Made by a program: the position numbers and the translations under genes
Origin: Solemya velum gill symbiont
GTDB lineage: Bacteria; Pseudomonadota; Gammaproteobacteria; Chromatiales; Chromatiaceae
DNA length: 64,000 bases
Reading direction: 5' to 3'
NCBI RefSeq assembly: GCF_000787395.1
Contig: NZ_JRAA01000002.1
Span: 434,001 to 498,000 of the forward strand
Shown here: in pieces, positions 27,659 to 36,344 of the stretch
Layout: each line of letters opens with the position of its first letter
Position numbering within the stretch: position 1 is the first letter of the stretch
Notes under the pieces: model-generated
Databases searched by the model: none
Told to the model about the DNA's origin: nothing
The model's input: only the letters and a program-made list of their open reading frames with translations

Positions 27659-29629
27659 TTACTCGTTCGACTCTTCTAGCTCAATGATTGCAGCTTTCCT
27701 GGCCAGGCCGACAAGTTCGGAGCGGTAACCATACGGGTCTTCACCGAGATTCTTCTTGGCCATCTCGATAACATCTTTATAATCCCAATCAACATAACTT
27801 CTGCCTTTTAGAATTTGGGCAAATCCGGCCACTGCTGTCGCAAAATTGAATTCCCGGGCAAGCGAATCACTCATCTCTTGCCCTGCCATCAATGGCTTCG
27901 AAATCAGCAACGATGTGTTACTCTCTGGCTGCTTGTAACGGATCTTCAGTTGACCATACTCATCCGAATACGCTTGCGGCTTATGAGTGCGCCTGTTTGC
28001 ATCATAGTGCGGCGCATCAAGCAGTCCGCTGTTCGAGCCTACAGGCGTGATTTCATAGATTGCTGTTACCGTATGACCGGAACCGACATCACCGGCATCG
28101 ACCTTGTCATTTTTGAAATCCTCCCTGTTGAGCGCCCTTGTCTCGTAGCCGATCAATCGATATTCGCTGACAGTTGCCGGATTGAACTCAACCTGGATCT
28201 TGACGTCCTTGGCAACTGTAAAGAGGGATGAAGAGGCCTCTTCAACCAGCACCTTGTATGCTTCGCTGAAGGTATCGATATAGGCAGCGACTCCGTTCCC
28301 ATTCTGTGCAAGTGACTGCATGATGTCATCACGGTAGTTGCCGTCGCCAAAACCAAGCACTGACAGGAACACACCACTCTCACGCTTTTTCTCAACCAGC
28401 TCCTTGAGCTTGTCAGGGTCAGAGATACCCACGTTGAAATCACCATCGGTGGCCAGGATGATGCGGTTCACAGCATCTTTTTTAAAGCCTGCTTCGGCAA
28501 GATTGTAGGCAAGCTGAATTGCGCTTTCACCCGCCGTCGAACCACCGGCTGCGAGTGTCTCAAGTGCTGCCACGATCTTCTGTTTCTCAGCAACCGGTGT
28601 TGCTTCAAGTACAACTCCGGTTCCACCCGCATAAGTCACAATTGAAACCGTATCCGTTGGCTTGAGTTGTCCAAGCAGCAAGTGCAGTGACTTCTTCACC
28701 AGTGGAAGTTTATCTTCGGCTGACATTGAACCCGAAATATCGAGTAGGAAAACCAGGTTGGAATCAGGCTGTTTCTCCGCAGGTGCCTCAAACGCCTTAA
28801 TGCCAATATGCACCAGTTTGTTTCCCTGTTTCCAGGGTGCATCACTGATGCCGACAGATGCCAGGAATGGCTCTTCGCGATCACCGGTAACCGGGTAGTT
28901 ATAATCAAAATAGTTAATCATCTCCTCGGTTCTGACGGCATCATCAGCAGGTAAATTTCCACGATTCAGCATTTTACGGACATAGCTGTAGGAACTGGTA
29001 TCCACATCTATAGAAAAAGTGGAGAAAGGTTCATCCGAAACGGATTTCACACGATTCTCATCAAATTGCTGAAACCGGTCATCGCGCTCTATGACGTTGA
29101 ATGCATCATTTGCAATACCTGTCATTTGAGGTGCTGCAATGCGTTGTTTTTTCGATGCTATGGCAAAATCACGTCGTTCAAGTGCTTCCGACTCGGCAAC
29201 TGCCAGTTCCCTCTCCTTGTGAACACGCGCTACTTCCTGTGGTGCCTTTGGTTTTGCCAGTTCCTCGACTGGTTGGATGCCAACATTCGTCTCCTGATCA
29301 AAGCGTGAAGCGACCAGTGGCGCATCGACTTGTGTTTGCCTGGCTTGCCACGTCGTGACGAAAACCAGGCCAATCAGACCCGCAGTTGCGAATCCCCCCA
29401 TTAACCATCGATTACTTAAATGCATCATGATTCTTCCTATCAGGTTGTTGTTCTCACTGATAGGACGATTGCCGGATCGGTTTCCTTGGGCATCTTCTGA
29501 TGTTTTTTGCTCTTCCTGTGCATTCTCAAATGCCTGCATTGCCGCATGCTTTGCACGCATTCGGGCTTCATCAGATGCAGATGCCTTGCCAGCCTGTTCG
29601 AACAGTTTCTTCAAATCCTGCTCTTTCAT
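27659..29629 (-). CDS. Membrane-anchored von Willebrand factor A protein (YfbK-like)
   Basis: A 656-residue protein. The N-terminal ~70 residues are cytoplasmic and charged (MKEQDLKKLFEQAGKASASDE). One helix follows (FATAGLIGLVFVTTW, about 77-91), then a large periplasmic part. That part has a VWF N-terminal domain with FSTFSIDVDTSSYSYVR and a VWA domain with MIDAS DISGSMS (about residue 297) and ATDGDFNVG. A C-terminal DUF3520-like region with SNTSLLISKP follows. Its start overlaps the stop of the ECF sigma gene by 4 bases, so the cytoplasmic tail may act as the anti-sigma part. That role is inference. Confidence 0.85.
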   Translation of the reverse strand: MKEQDLKKLFEQAGKASASDEARMRAKHAAMQAFENAQEEQKTSEDAQGNRSGNRPISENNNLIGRIMMHLSNRWLMGGFATAGLIGLVFVTTWQARQTQVDAPLVASRFDQETNVGIQPVEELAKPKAPQEVARVHKERELAVAESEALERRDFAIASKKQRIAAPQMTGIANDAFNVIERDDRFQQFDENRVKSVSDEPFSTFSIDVDTSSYSYVRKMLNRGNLPADDAVRTEEMINYFDYNYPVTGDREEPFLASVGISDAPWKQGNKLVHIGIKAFEAPAEKQPDSNLVFLLDISGSMSAEDKLPLVKKSLHLLLGQLKPTDTVSIVTYAGGTGVVLEATPVAEKQKIVAALETLAAGGSTAGESAIQLAYNLAEAGFKKDAVNRIILATDGDFNVGISDPDKLKELVEKKRESGVFLSVLGFGDGNYRDDIMQSLAQNGNGVAAYIDTFSEAYKVLVEEASSSLFTVAKDVKIQVEFNPATVSEYRLIGYETRALNREDFKNDKVDAGDVGSGHTVTAIYEITPVGSNSGLLDAPHYDANRRTHKPQAYSDEYGQLKIRYKQPESNTSLLISKPLMAGQEMSDSLAREFNFATAVAGFAQILKGRSYVDWDYKDVIEMAKKNLGEDPYGYRSELVGLARKAAIIELEESNE

Positions 29630-30162
29630 GCTTTTTGCCCTCCCGATTCCAGAAGATGGAGCCGTTTTCTCACCTCATGAATACGCCAGGAAACTGTCGA
29701 TTCAGTCACATCAAGTACCCTGGCGGCAGCCTGGTGGGTGAGTCCTTCTCCAATGACAAGAACCACGGCGTCAAGGTATCCCTTGCCCCATGTATTGATC
29801 TGTTCCAGCACCTGTTTCAGGTAGAGTTGCTGCTCAGCAACATCTGAATTGTGACTGACAGGATTCTGAGCCACATCATTGTCGGACTGATGATGCCTGC
29901 CCTCCTTGCGATGCCAGTCATTGGCACAATTGACGACAACCCGGTAAAGCCAGGTCGAGAAACTTGAATCAAAACGATATTGAGCAATGCTGCGAGCCAG
30001 CTTGATACAGACTTGCTGCGTGACATCCTCTGCATCCTGCCTGTTCATGACATACTTCATAGCCACGCTGAAAATCAGCTCATAAGAAGAATCAAGCACG
30101 TCAGAAAATGCATTCGCATCCCCCTGCTGAGCTTTTCTGATGATTTCTTCACTGAGTTCCAT
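29626..30162 (-). CDS. ECF-type RNA polymerase sigma factor
   Basis: A 178-residue sigma-70 family extracytoplasmic-function factor. Region 2 is at about residues 20-90 (NRQDAEDVTQQVCIKL, then FSTWLYRVVVNCANDWHRK). Region 4 is at about 115-168 (GLTHQAAARVLDVTESTVSWRIHEVRKRL). There is no C-terminal extension. It is the promoter-proximal gene of a two-gene operon with the VWA membrane protein, translationally coupled. Such pairs usually respond to envelope signals, with the membrane partner restraining the sigma factor. Confidence 0.88.
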   Translation of the reverse strand: MELSEEIIRKAQQGDANAFSDVLDSSYELIFSVAMKYVMNRQDAEDVTQQVCIKLARSIAQYRFDSSFSTWLYRVVVNCANDWHRKEGRHHQSDNDVAQNPVSHNSDVAEQQLYLKQVLEQINTWGKGYLDAVVLVIGEGLTHQAAARVLDVTESTVSWRIHEVRKRLHLLESGGQKA

Positions 30163-30292
30163 TCATTTCAGGCCGTAAATAGAGATTAGACGTAAGCCAC
30201 AAGGGAATCCTTGGGAAGATGCTAACAGATATAAAAACTGCATGCCCAGCCTGCCAGATGATGCAGGCGATAGATTTATTTCACTCAAAAAA

Positions 30293-30329
30293 AACCGCGC
30301 ACCTGCCTGTCAGGCAATGATGCACGGTT
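30293..30329 (-). terminator. Terminator of the liv-type ABC operon
   Basis: On the minus strand the stem AACCGTGCA/TGCGCGGTT (one mismatch) encloses a second small hairpin (TGCCTG/CAGGCA) and is followed by eight T. It lies about 40 bp after the last gene of the importer operon. Confidence 0.8.
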
Positions 30330-30369
30330 CGGTAGAGTTCAGAAATGTACTCTGAAAATAACAAAGACC

Positions 30370-31149
30370 CTAAATTGCCAGATACTCGTGACGCAGATCT
30401 TCGTTATCAAGCACTTCCTGCGCGGTGCCATCATAGACCAGCTTACCCATATCAAGGATCAGTGCGCGGTCAGCCAGCTTCAATGCAGCAACTGCGTTCT
30501 GCTCAACGATGATGGTTGTAATACCCTGTTTCTTGATGCCTTCCACGATACTGGCGATTTCATGCACGATCACCGGTGCGAGACCTTCATAGGGCTCATC
30601 CAGTAACAGCAATTTTATATCACGGGCAAGTGCACGGGCAACGGCCAGCATCTGCTGCTCACCACCCGATAGCGTGGTGCCCATCTGATTGCGGCGTTCA
30701 GCCAGGCGAGGAAAATGCTCATAAATACGCTCAATCGACCAGCCAACCGGTGGCTCTATCTGTGACAGCTCCAGGTTTTCCTGAACGGTAAGGCCGGCAA
30801 TGATACGGCGGTCCTCAGGAACCAGTGCAATACCATTCTGGGCAGCACCGTATGATTTATCATCGTGTAATGGGTGGTGATCGAGCCAGATTTCACCACT
30901 ATGCATCTGCGGATCGTCCATACGCGCTATTGATCGCAAAGTGGTGGTTTTTCCGGCACCATTGCGGCCCAGAAGGGCTACGATTTCACCTTCTCGGACG
31001 TCAAAACTGATACCGTGAATAATATAGCTTTCCCCATAGTACGAGTGCATGTTCCATACAGAGAAATAAGCAGGATCTGCACCTTGCGATCTTACCGGCT
31101 CTGGTATGGAATCATGAATTGGCTTCTTTTTGGCTTCTACTTCACTCAT
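30370..31149 (-). CDS. Branched-chain amino acid/amide-type ABC transporter ATPase LivF/UrtE-like
   Basis: A 259-residue ATPase. It has Walker A GRNGAGKTT, signature LSGGEQQMLAVARAL, Walker B LLLLDEPYEGLAP and switch His region IIVEQN. The DEPxEGLAP motif is typical of LivF/UrtE. A 35-residue N-terminal extension (KKKPIHDSIPEPVRSQG) precedes the domain. It is the last gene of the operon; its start overlaps the LivG-like stop by one base. It works with the LivG-like ATPase to drive import. Confidence 0.92.
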   Translation of the reverse strand: MSEVEAKKKPIHDSIPEPVRSQGADPAYFSVWNMHSYYGESYIIHGISFDVREGEIVALLGRNGAGKTTTLRSIARMDDPQMHSGEIWLDHHPLHDDKSYGAAQNGIALVPEDRRIIAGLTVQENLELSQIEPPVGWSIERIYEHFPRLAERRNQMGTTLSGGEQQMLAVARALARDIKLLLLDEPYEGLAPVIVHEIASIVEGIKKQGITTIIVEQNAVAALKLADRALILDMGKLVYDGTAQEVLDNEDLRHEYLAI

Positions 31150-31907
31150 TAGTCCTGCTCCTCTCCGAGATAGGCCTCTTTCACCTTGGGATCATTCTTG
31201 ATATCTTCCGGTGTGCCAGTCGCAATGATACGCCCCTGAGCCAATACACTGATCGTGTCTGCGAGACTGAAAACAACGTGCATGTCATGCTCGATGATCA
31301 CTTTCGTCATGCCTTGTTCTTTGATCTTCTGCAACAGCTCAATGGTTTTATTCGTGTCATGGCGTGCCATACCAGCCGTTGGTTCATCCAGAAGCAACAA
31401 TTTCGGGTGCTGAATCAATCCCATTGCCAGTTCAAGACGACGTTTGTCACCACGAGAAATACTACCGGCATGGCTATCTACCAAGTTCCCCAGACCAATA
31501 TCTTCCAGTACATGACGAGCCTCTGCCTTTATCTCTTTTTCCCTTCTCATATCAACAAAAGGGTTGAAGTGGAAAGTTCCATCTCGCTTGGATAAGGCCG
31601 GCAGCATGACATTTTCCAGCAAGGTTAAATCAGAAAAGATCTCAGGTGTCTGAAATACCCTGACCATACCCGCATGGTTAATGTCATGCGGCTCCATGCC
31701 AATCATGTTGTGGCCATTAAATGTTACGCTGCCTGTATCAGGCTCCAGACGACCAATACAGCAGTTCAACAGAGTTGATTTACCGGCACCATTCGGGCCG
31801 ATAATCGCATGGATTGTGCCCTCTTCAACCTCGAGGTTAATGTCCCCCAGTGCATGTAAACCGCCAAAGGTCTTGCTGACATTTTTTATCTCAAGAATGT
31901 TGCTCAT
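31149..31907 (-). CDS. Branched-chain amino acid/amide-type ABC transporter ATPase LivG/UrtD-like
   Basis: A 252-residue ATPase. It has Walker [10 protein letters not shown], the Q-loop [12 protein letters not shown], signature [14 protein letters not shown] and Walker [13 protein letters not shown], with [10 protein letters not shown] containing the switch His. The SxGDKRRLE variant signature and the DEPTAGMA motif are the LivG/UrtD type. It overlaps the upstream permease stop by 4 bases (ATGA) and touches the next gene. Confidence 0.92.
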   Translation of the reverse strand: MSNILEIKNVSKTFGGLHALGDINLEVEEGTIHAIIGPNGAGKSTLLNCCIGRLEPDTGSVTFNGHNMIGMEPHDINHAGMVRVFQTPEIFSDLTLLENVMLPALSKRDGTFHFNPFVDMRREKEIKAEARHVLEDIGLGNLVDSHAGSISRGDKRRLELAMGLIQHPKLLLLDEPTAGMARHDTNKTIELLQKIKEQGMTKVIIEHDMHVVFSLADTISVLAQGRIIATGTPEDIKNDPKVKEAYLGEEQD

Positions 31908-33052
31908 GATGCATCCTCGCTGACTTTTTCTGAGGTAATCTCATCAGAACCTTTAAACTTGCTCTTCAGATAAGCGGAAAGACGTGTAATTCCTTCCATT
32001 ACACCACCAGGCAGGAAAATAACCACAAGCATAAACAACGTACCAAGGGTTAGGTGCCAACCTTCTCCAACAAAATGATGTGAAATCCATACCATCACTT
32101 CTTCAAGCCATCCAGGCAGGAAGCTGAACACTTCATGCAATGCAGACTCGTTCAACGCAGAAAAAATGTTTTCAAAGTACTTGATAATGCCAACACCCAA
32201 CAAAGGACCGATGAGTGTGCCCATGCCCCCTAGTATGGTCATCAAGACGACCTCGCCAGAAGCGGTCCACTGCATACGCTCAGCACCTGCCAATGGGTCA
32301 GTTGCAGCCATCAGTGCACCAGCCAGCCCTGCAAACATACCGGAAATGACAAATGCAGAGAGTAAATATGGGCGTGTATTGAAGCCGGTATATTTCATAC
32401 GTGTCTGGTTAGACTTGATGGCACGTAACTTCATACCGTAGGGTGAGCGGAAAATTTTCAGTGAAACATAAAAACCCACAATCAACAGTACAGCACAAAA
32501 ATAAAAGCCACTGTAGCCACTCATTGCCAGACCAAACAGGTTGGTGGTAGGCAAACTGTCAGTGACTGGTATGCCCATCATGCCATCAACAACACGCGGA
32601 TCTGCCAAGGTCAGCTGTAAGCCGGTTTCACCATTGGTGATCGGTGTCAGTACTGAATAGGCCAGGCTGTAAGACATCTGCGCAAAGGCCAGGGTCAGGA
32701 TTGAAAAATAGATACCTGAACGACGCAGGCTGATGAATCCAATAACCAGCGCAAATACGCCTGCCATCAGTGTGCTGAAGATAATTGCAGGTAGCACATT
32801 CATCGTCAGGAGTTTGAAGCTCCAAACTGCCGTATATGAACCAACGCCCAGGAATGCCGCGTGTCCGAATGAGAGGTAACCGGTCAGGCCAAACAGGATG
32901 TTAAAACCGATGGCAAAGAGTCCAAAAATGGCAAATTTCTGCAAAATATCGGGATAACCTGCTCCAATCGGTGTCAGCCAGGCAGGTGCAGTCAAAACGA
33001 TAACCGCGAAAATGACCATGATGACGAGGTTGCTTTTTAATAATTCTTTCAT
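31904..33052 (-). CDS. ABC transporter permease LivM/UrtC-like
   Basis: A 382-residue permease of about ten helices. [20 protein letters not shown] is the family's N-terminal signature (two parts around GYLSFGHA). The cytoplasmic coupling segment is [25 protein letters not shown]-terminal amphipathic tail ([14 protein letters not shown]) is hydrophilic. It starts 3 bp after the LivH-like stop. It forms the translocation pore with the LivH-like protein. Confidence 0.9.
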   Translation of the reverse strand: MKELLKSNLVIMVIFAVIVLTAPAWLTPIGAGYPDILQKFAIFGLFAIGFNILFGLTGYLSFGHAAFLGVGSYTAVWSFKLLTMNVLPAIIFSTLMAGVFALVIGFISLRRSGIYFSILTLAFAQMSYSLAYSVLTPITNGETGLQLTLADPRVVDGMMGIPVTDSLPTTNLFGLAMSGYSGFYFCAVLLIVGFYVSLKIFRSPYGMKLRAIKSNQTRMKYTGFNTRPYLLSAFVISGMFAGLAGALMAATDPLAGAERMQWTASGEVVLMTILGGMGTLIGPLLGVGIIKYFENIFSALNESALHEVFSFLPGWLEEVMVWISHHFVGEGWHLTLGTLFMLVVIFLPGGVMEGITRLSAYLKSKFKGSDEITSEKVSEDAS

Positions 33053-33055
33053 GGC

Positions 33056-34072
33056 TTAATCCTCCATCACGCCTTCACGACCCAGCAGACCCCTGGGACG
33101 TACCAGGAGGACCACAACTGCAACCAGGTAGATAATAATCTGGTCTATGCCGGGTAGAATTGATTTCACTTCATTCATCGAAGCGAAAGACTGGAGGATA
33201 CCCAACAGAAAGCCGGCCAATACGGCGCCTTCCAGTGAGCCCATGCCACCTACCACAACCACTACAAATGAGAGCACAAGAAAATCCATACCGATATGGT
33301 AATCGGGAGGCAAAATGGGGGTGTACATGACACCGGCAAGACCGGCAACGACAGTTGCCAGGCCAAATACAATGGTGAAACGTTTCTGCACATTGATGCC
33401 TAAAAGGCCAACCGTTTCACGATCCGCCATGCCCGCACGCACGACCATGCCAAAGGTTGTAAATCTGAGAAAGGCAAAAACACCAAAAATGACAACAGCT
33501 GCAAACATCAGGTAGATCATGCGCCACCATGGATACACAAGAGCATCGCTGAGGCCTAACATGCTACCAATTGCTGCACTACCCGAGACGATGTCCGGAG
33601 CCGGAGTTGGAATCGGGTTTGCACCGAAAAGAGATTTAACGATTTCCTGTAACACTATCGCCAAACCAAAAGTCACCAGAATCTGTTCAGCGTGCGTTCT
33701 TTTATAGAAATGCTTGATCAGGCCACGTTCGATAGCGACACCAATCAAAAGCATGATCGGAATTGCAACAAATATCGATATCGGAACAGCATAATCAATG
33801 ATCATTGCCCCTGTATCACCCCACCATAATTCGAGATAGGGTGTTTCTTTATAGGCGTCAAAGAATGTGATGCTTTCATCTTTAACACGCTTTGAAATCG
33901 TGAGTACTTGTTGTACTGAAACGGCACAGAAGGCACCCAGCATAAACAGGGCGCCATGAGCAAAGTTCACTACGCCTAGTGTGCCGAATGTTAATGTCAG
34001 ACCAAGGGCAATTAGCGCGTAAGCGCCCCCTTTGTCCAGGCCGTTAAGAATTTGTAAAAGAATCTCATCCAT
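33056..34072 (-). CDS. ABC transporter permease LivH/UrtB-like
   Basis: A 338-residue permease. It has the N-terminal GGAYALIALGLTLTFGTLGVVNFAHGALFMLG block and the later MVVRAGMADRETVGLLGINVQK coupling loop, both family marks. An extra segment of about 40 residues (KRVKDESITFFDAYKETPYLELW) between helices 2 and 3 is longer than in E. coli LivH. It is separated from the binding-protein gene upstream by 74 bp containing a strong terminator, so it is likely expressed at a lower level. Confidence 0.9.
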   Translation of the reverse strand: MDEILLQILNGLDKGGAYALIALGLTLTFGTLGVVNFAHGALFMLGAFCAVSVQQVLTISKRVKDESITFFDAYKETPYLELWWGDTGAMIIDYAVPISIFVAIPIMLLIGVAIERGLIKHFYKRTHAEQILVTFGLAIVLQEIVKSLFGANPIPTPAPDIVSGSAAIGSMLGLSDALVYPWWRMIYLMFAAVVIFGVFAFLRFTTFGMVVRAGMADRETVGLLGINVQKRFTIVFGLATVVAGLAGVMYTPILPPDYHIGMDFLVLSFVVVVVGGMGSLEGAVLAGFLLGILQSFASMNEVKSILPGIDQIIIYLVAVVVLLVRPRGLLGREGVMED

Positions 34073-34107
34073 AACAGTGACTTTGAGTTAGCAGGTAAAA
34101 AGAAAAA

Positions 34108-34129
34108 CCGGCTACCCGAAGGTAGCCGG
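34108..34129 (-). terminator. UUCG-loop terminator/attenuator between binding-protein and permease genes
   Basis: On the minus strand a perfect 9-bp stem CCGGCTACC/GGTAGCCGG with a TTCG tetraloop, followed by TTTTTCTTTT. It sits inside the operon, after the substrate-binding protein gene and before the LivH-like gene, where partial termination would raise the binding protein to permease ratio. Confidence 0.9.
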
Positions 34130-34146
34130 TAGTTTGGCTTGCCTGA

Positions 34147-35487
34147 TTAAGCGTTACAGCTACCCAGCTGTCCGCCCAGCATGTCAGGAGCATATTCAAC
34201 TGCAGAACGTGGAGTAACGTTAACCACTTCCAGCAGGTCGAACTGGGATGTCGGGTTCTGGTTACCACGTACAACCAGTACGTCCTTGAAGCACTGGTGG
34301 TCTTCAGCACGGTACTCGGTTGGACCGTTGCCCATACCCTCGAACTTGAAGCCTTCAAGTGCTTCGATAACGCCACAAGGATTGAAAGTACCAGCCATTT
34401 CACACGCGTTTGCATACAGAAGTGTCTGTACGTAGCAAGTGTGGGCAGCCTGCGATGGCGGGAAGCCATACTCGGCACCGAAGGATTTAACGAATGCTTT
34501 CGAACCTTCGTCTGTCAGCGACCAGTTCCAGTTAGTGGATCCGTAGATGCCTTTGATGTTTTCACCAGCACCCTGGGCCATCAGACGAGAGAACAGAGGT
34601 ACAACAATCTGGAAGTCCTTGCCGTTAACCTGCTTGTCACGCAGACCAAACTGTACGGCCTGGGTCAGAGAGTTAACCATGTCTTTACCGTAGTGGTTCA
34701 GAACCAGAACATCGGCACCAGAGTTCAGTACAGGTGTAATGTACTGAGAGAAGTCACCGGCACCCAGTGGGGTGCGAACAGCTGCCTTGGTCTGCCAGCC
34801 GAGTGCTTCAGTATATTTCTTGATGGAACCTTCCTGTGACCAACCCCAGGTGTAGTCAGCAGTCAGATGGTAAGCAGTACGGTCTTTGCCGAACTCTTTT
34901 TCCAGGATTGGAGCAAGAGCTGCACCAGACATTTCAGTATTGAAGAAATGACGGAAGCCATGCTTACGCCTGTCCTTACCGGTTGTATCGTTTGAGTGGG
35001 TCAGGCCGGCCATAAAGATTACACCAGCGTCCTGACACAGACCCTGTACAGCAATTGCAACACCGGAAGATGAACCACCAGTGATCATCAGAGCGCCATC
35101 TTTCTCAATCATGCGCTTGGCTGATGCACGTGCTGCGTCAGACTTGGTCTGTGTATCACCTGTCACATAGGCAACTTTCTTGCCCAGAACACCATTACCT
35201 TTCAGAGACAAAGGTTTCATGGTGTTCATCATGCCGCCGTCACCTTCACCGTTCAGGTGCTTGACTGCCAGCTTGTAGGCGCGCAGCTCATCAGCGCCCT
35301 CATCAGCGTATGCGCCGGTCTGTGGTACGTTGAAGCCCAAAGTTACGGTTCCGCCTGTAGGTGCGTTAACGTATGCATTGGCATTATTGATAAAGAAAGT
35401 TGGCGCAGCGCCTGCAGCTGCTGCAGCCATCGAAGCTTTCAGAAAGCCACGACGTGAAAGTGTACTGAACTTGCTATCGTCAGACAT
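34147..35487 (-). CDS. Tat-exported ABC substrate-binding protein (Liv/Urt/amide type)
   Basis: A 446-residue periplasmic binding protein (Peripla_BP_6 type). A twin-arginine signal (LSRRGFLKA, Arg12-Arg13) leads into an Ala-rich helix. The mature part starts TVTLGFNVPQTGAYADEG and includes MITGGSSSGVAIAVQ and FFNTEMSGAALAP. Cysteines are present in pairs near the C-terminus (NACEMAGTFNPCG). Tat export is usual for the urea/short-chain amide group. It is the promoter-proximal gene of the importer operon, with AGGGGGAG before the ATG. The substrate is uncertain: branched-chain amino acids, amides and urea are all possible. No urease or amidase gene lies in the window. Confidence 0.88.
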   Translation of the reverse strand: MSDDSKFSTLSRRGFLKASMAAAAAGAAPTFFINNANAYVNAPTGGTVTLGFNVPQTGAYADEGADELRAYKLAVKHLNGEGDGGMMNTMKPLSLKGNGVLGKKVAYVTGDTQTKSDAARASAKRMIEKDGALMITGGSSSGVAIAVQGLCQDAGVIFMAGLTHSNDTTGKDRRKHGFRHFFNTEMSGAALAPILEKEFGKDRTAYHLTADYTWGWSQEGSIKKYTEALGWQTKAAVRTPLGAGDFSQYITPVLNSGADVLVLNHYGKDMVNSLTQAVQFGLRDKQVNGKDFQIVVPLFSRLMAQGAGENIKGIYGSTNWNWSLTDEGSKAFVKSFGAEYGFPPSQAAHTCYVQTLLYANACEMAGTFNPCGVIEALEGFKFEGMGNGPTEYRAEDHQCFKDVLVVRGNQNPTSQFDLLEVVNVTPRSAVEYAPDMLGGQLGSCNA

Positions 35488-35554
35488 ATAAGTCTCCCCC
35501 TAGTGGAATTATTCTCAACTCAGCTTTATTGCGGATTAAGGCAATAGAGCAGAA

Positions 35555-35583
35555 AATATAGACAATAGAAGGATATGAGACAA
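35555..35583 (-). promoter_or_regulatory. Predicted sigma-70 promoter of the importer operon
   Basis: On the minus strand TTGTCT (35583-35578) and TATATT (35560-35555) are spaced 17 bp apart, 67 bp before the binding-protein start. Confidence 0.55.
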
Positions 35584-35593
35584 CAGCCAGCCG

Positions 35594-35609
35594 TTAGACT
35601 TTAGTCTAA
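35594..35609. promoter_or_regulatory. Inverted repeat, candidate operator
   Basis: A perfect inverted repeat TTAGACT-TT-AGTCTAA lies 10 bp upstream of the -35 box of the importer promoter, about -53 from the expected transcription start. It is also just upstream of the response-regulator gene. The position suits an activator such as the adjacent LuxR-type regulator. The regulator assignment is inference. Confidence 0.45.
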
Positions 35610-35627
35610 AACCAGTGAAATAAGCTG

Positions 35628-36341
35628 GTGAGTATTAAACCTTTGACTTCAGTTTCAATGACTGATCAAATCAGATTCATGCCAACATATATCATTATTG
35701 CTGACGACCACCCGCTGTTTCGAACTGCACTTATCAGCCTGCTGACACGCTTGCCTGAAGAATTTATTATCGATGAAGCTGACTCATTTCAGGATCTGAT
35801 TGACCTCTTGAAAACAAAAGTCATTCAGCCCGACCTGGTACTTCTGGACCTGAAACTGCCTGACATCAACGGCCTTGATGGACTGCTTAGCCTGAAGAAA
35901 AGCTATAGTGAATTACCGGTTGCGGTCATTTCAGCCTTCGATGAGCGCAGTATTATCAAGCAGACAAGACAGTACGGCGCCAGTGGCTTCATCTCCAAAA
36001 GCATGGATAGTGACTCCATGACGACAAGAATCATGAAAATCCTTCAGGGCGACCTCTGCTTTCCGGATTGCAGTGATGCTGACTGTAACGACAAACTGGC
36101 GAAGGGCTTCAAGGACCTGACCCCTGTACAGATGAAGGTTTTGCACCTGCTCAAAGAGGGAAAACCCAGTAAGACCATGGCTGACAGCATGGGTGTGACA
36201 GAAGCGACCATCAAGGCTCACCTGACGACCATTTTCAGAAAACTCGGGGTACGAAATAGGACCCAGGCAGTCATTGCAGCAAACCAACTGGAACTGCCGG
36301 ATGGGATCCAGCCAGATGTAACCCGGCCAGATCAGTCGTAA
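35628..36341 (+). CDS. LuxR/NarL-type response regulator (CrbR/ErdR-like)
   Basis: A response regulator with an N-terminal receiver domain. It has acidic pair DDHPLF, phosphorylated Asp in LVLLDLKLPDING, conserved VISA and Lys in SGFISKSM. The C-terminal HTH LuxR domain reads TPVQMKVLHLLKEGK and VTEATIKAHLTTIFRKLGV. The frame opens at GTG 35628, but the receiver begins at MPTYIIIADD (ATG 35679), counted from which the Asp is residue 57. No clear ribosome site decides between GTG 35628, ATG 35658 and ATG 35679. Its closest architectural kin are CrbR/ErdR/AgmR. It converges with the SSS-hybrid kinase and diverges from the importer operon. Confidence 0.88.
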   Translation: MSIKPLTSVSMTDQIRFMPTYIIIADDHPLFRTALISLLTRLPEEFIIDEADSFQDLIDLLKTKVIQPDLVLLDLKLPDINGLDGLLSLKKSYSELPVAVISAFDERSIIKQTRQYGASGFISKSMDSDSMTTRIMKILQGDLCFPDCSDADCNDKLAKGFKDLTPVQMKVLHLLKEGKPSKTMADSMGVTEATIKAHLTTIFRKLGVRNRTQAVIAANQLELPDGIQPDVTRPDQS

Positions 36342-36344
36342 GCG

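Noticed and set aside
34147-35487. Calling the importer a urea transporter (urt)
   Set aside because: Tat signal and gene order fit, but no urease genes are in view and LivKHMGF-type proteins look the same at this level.
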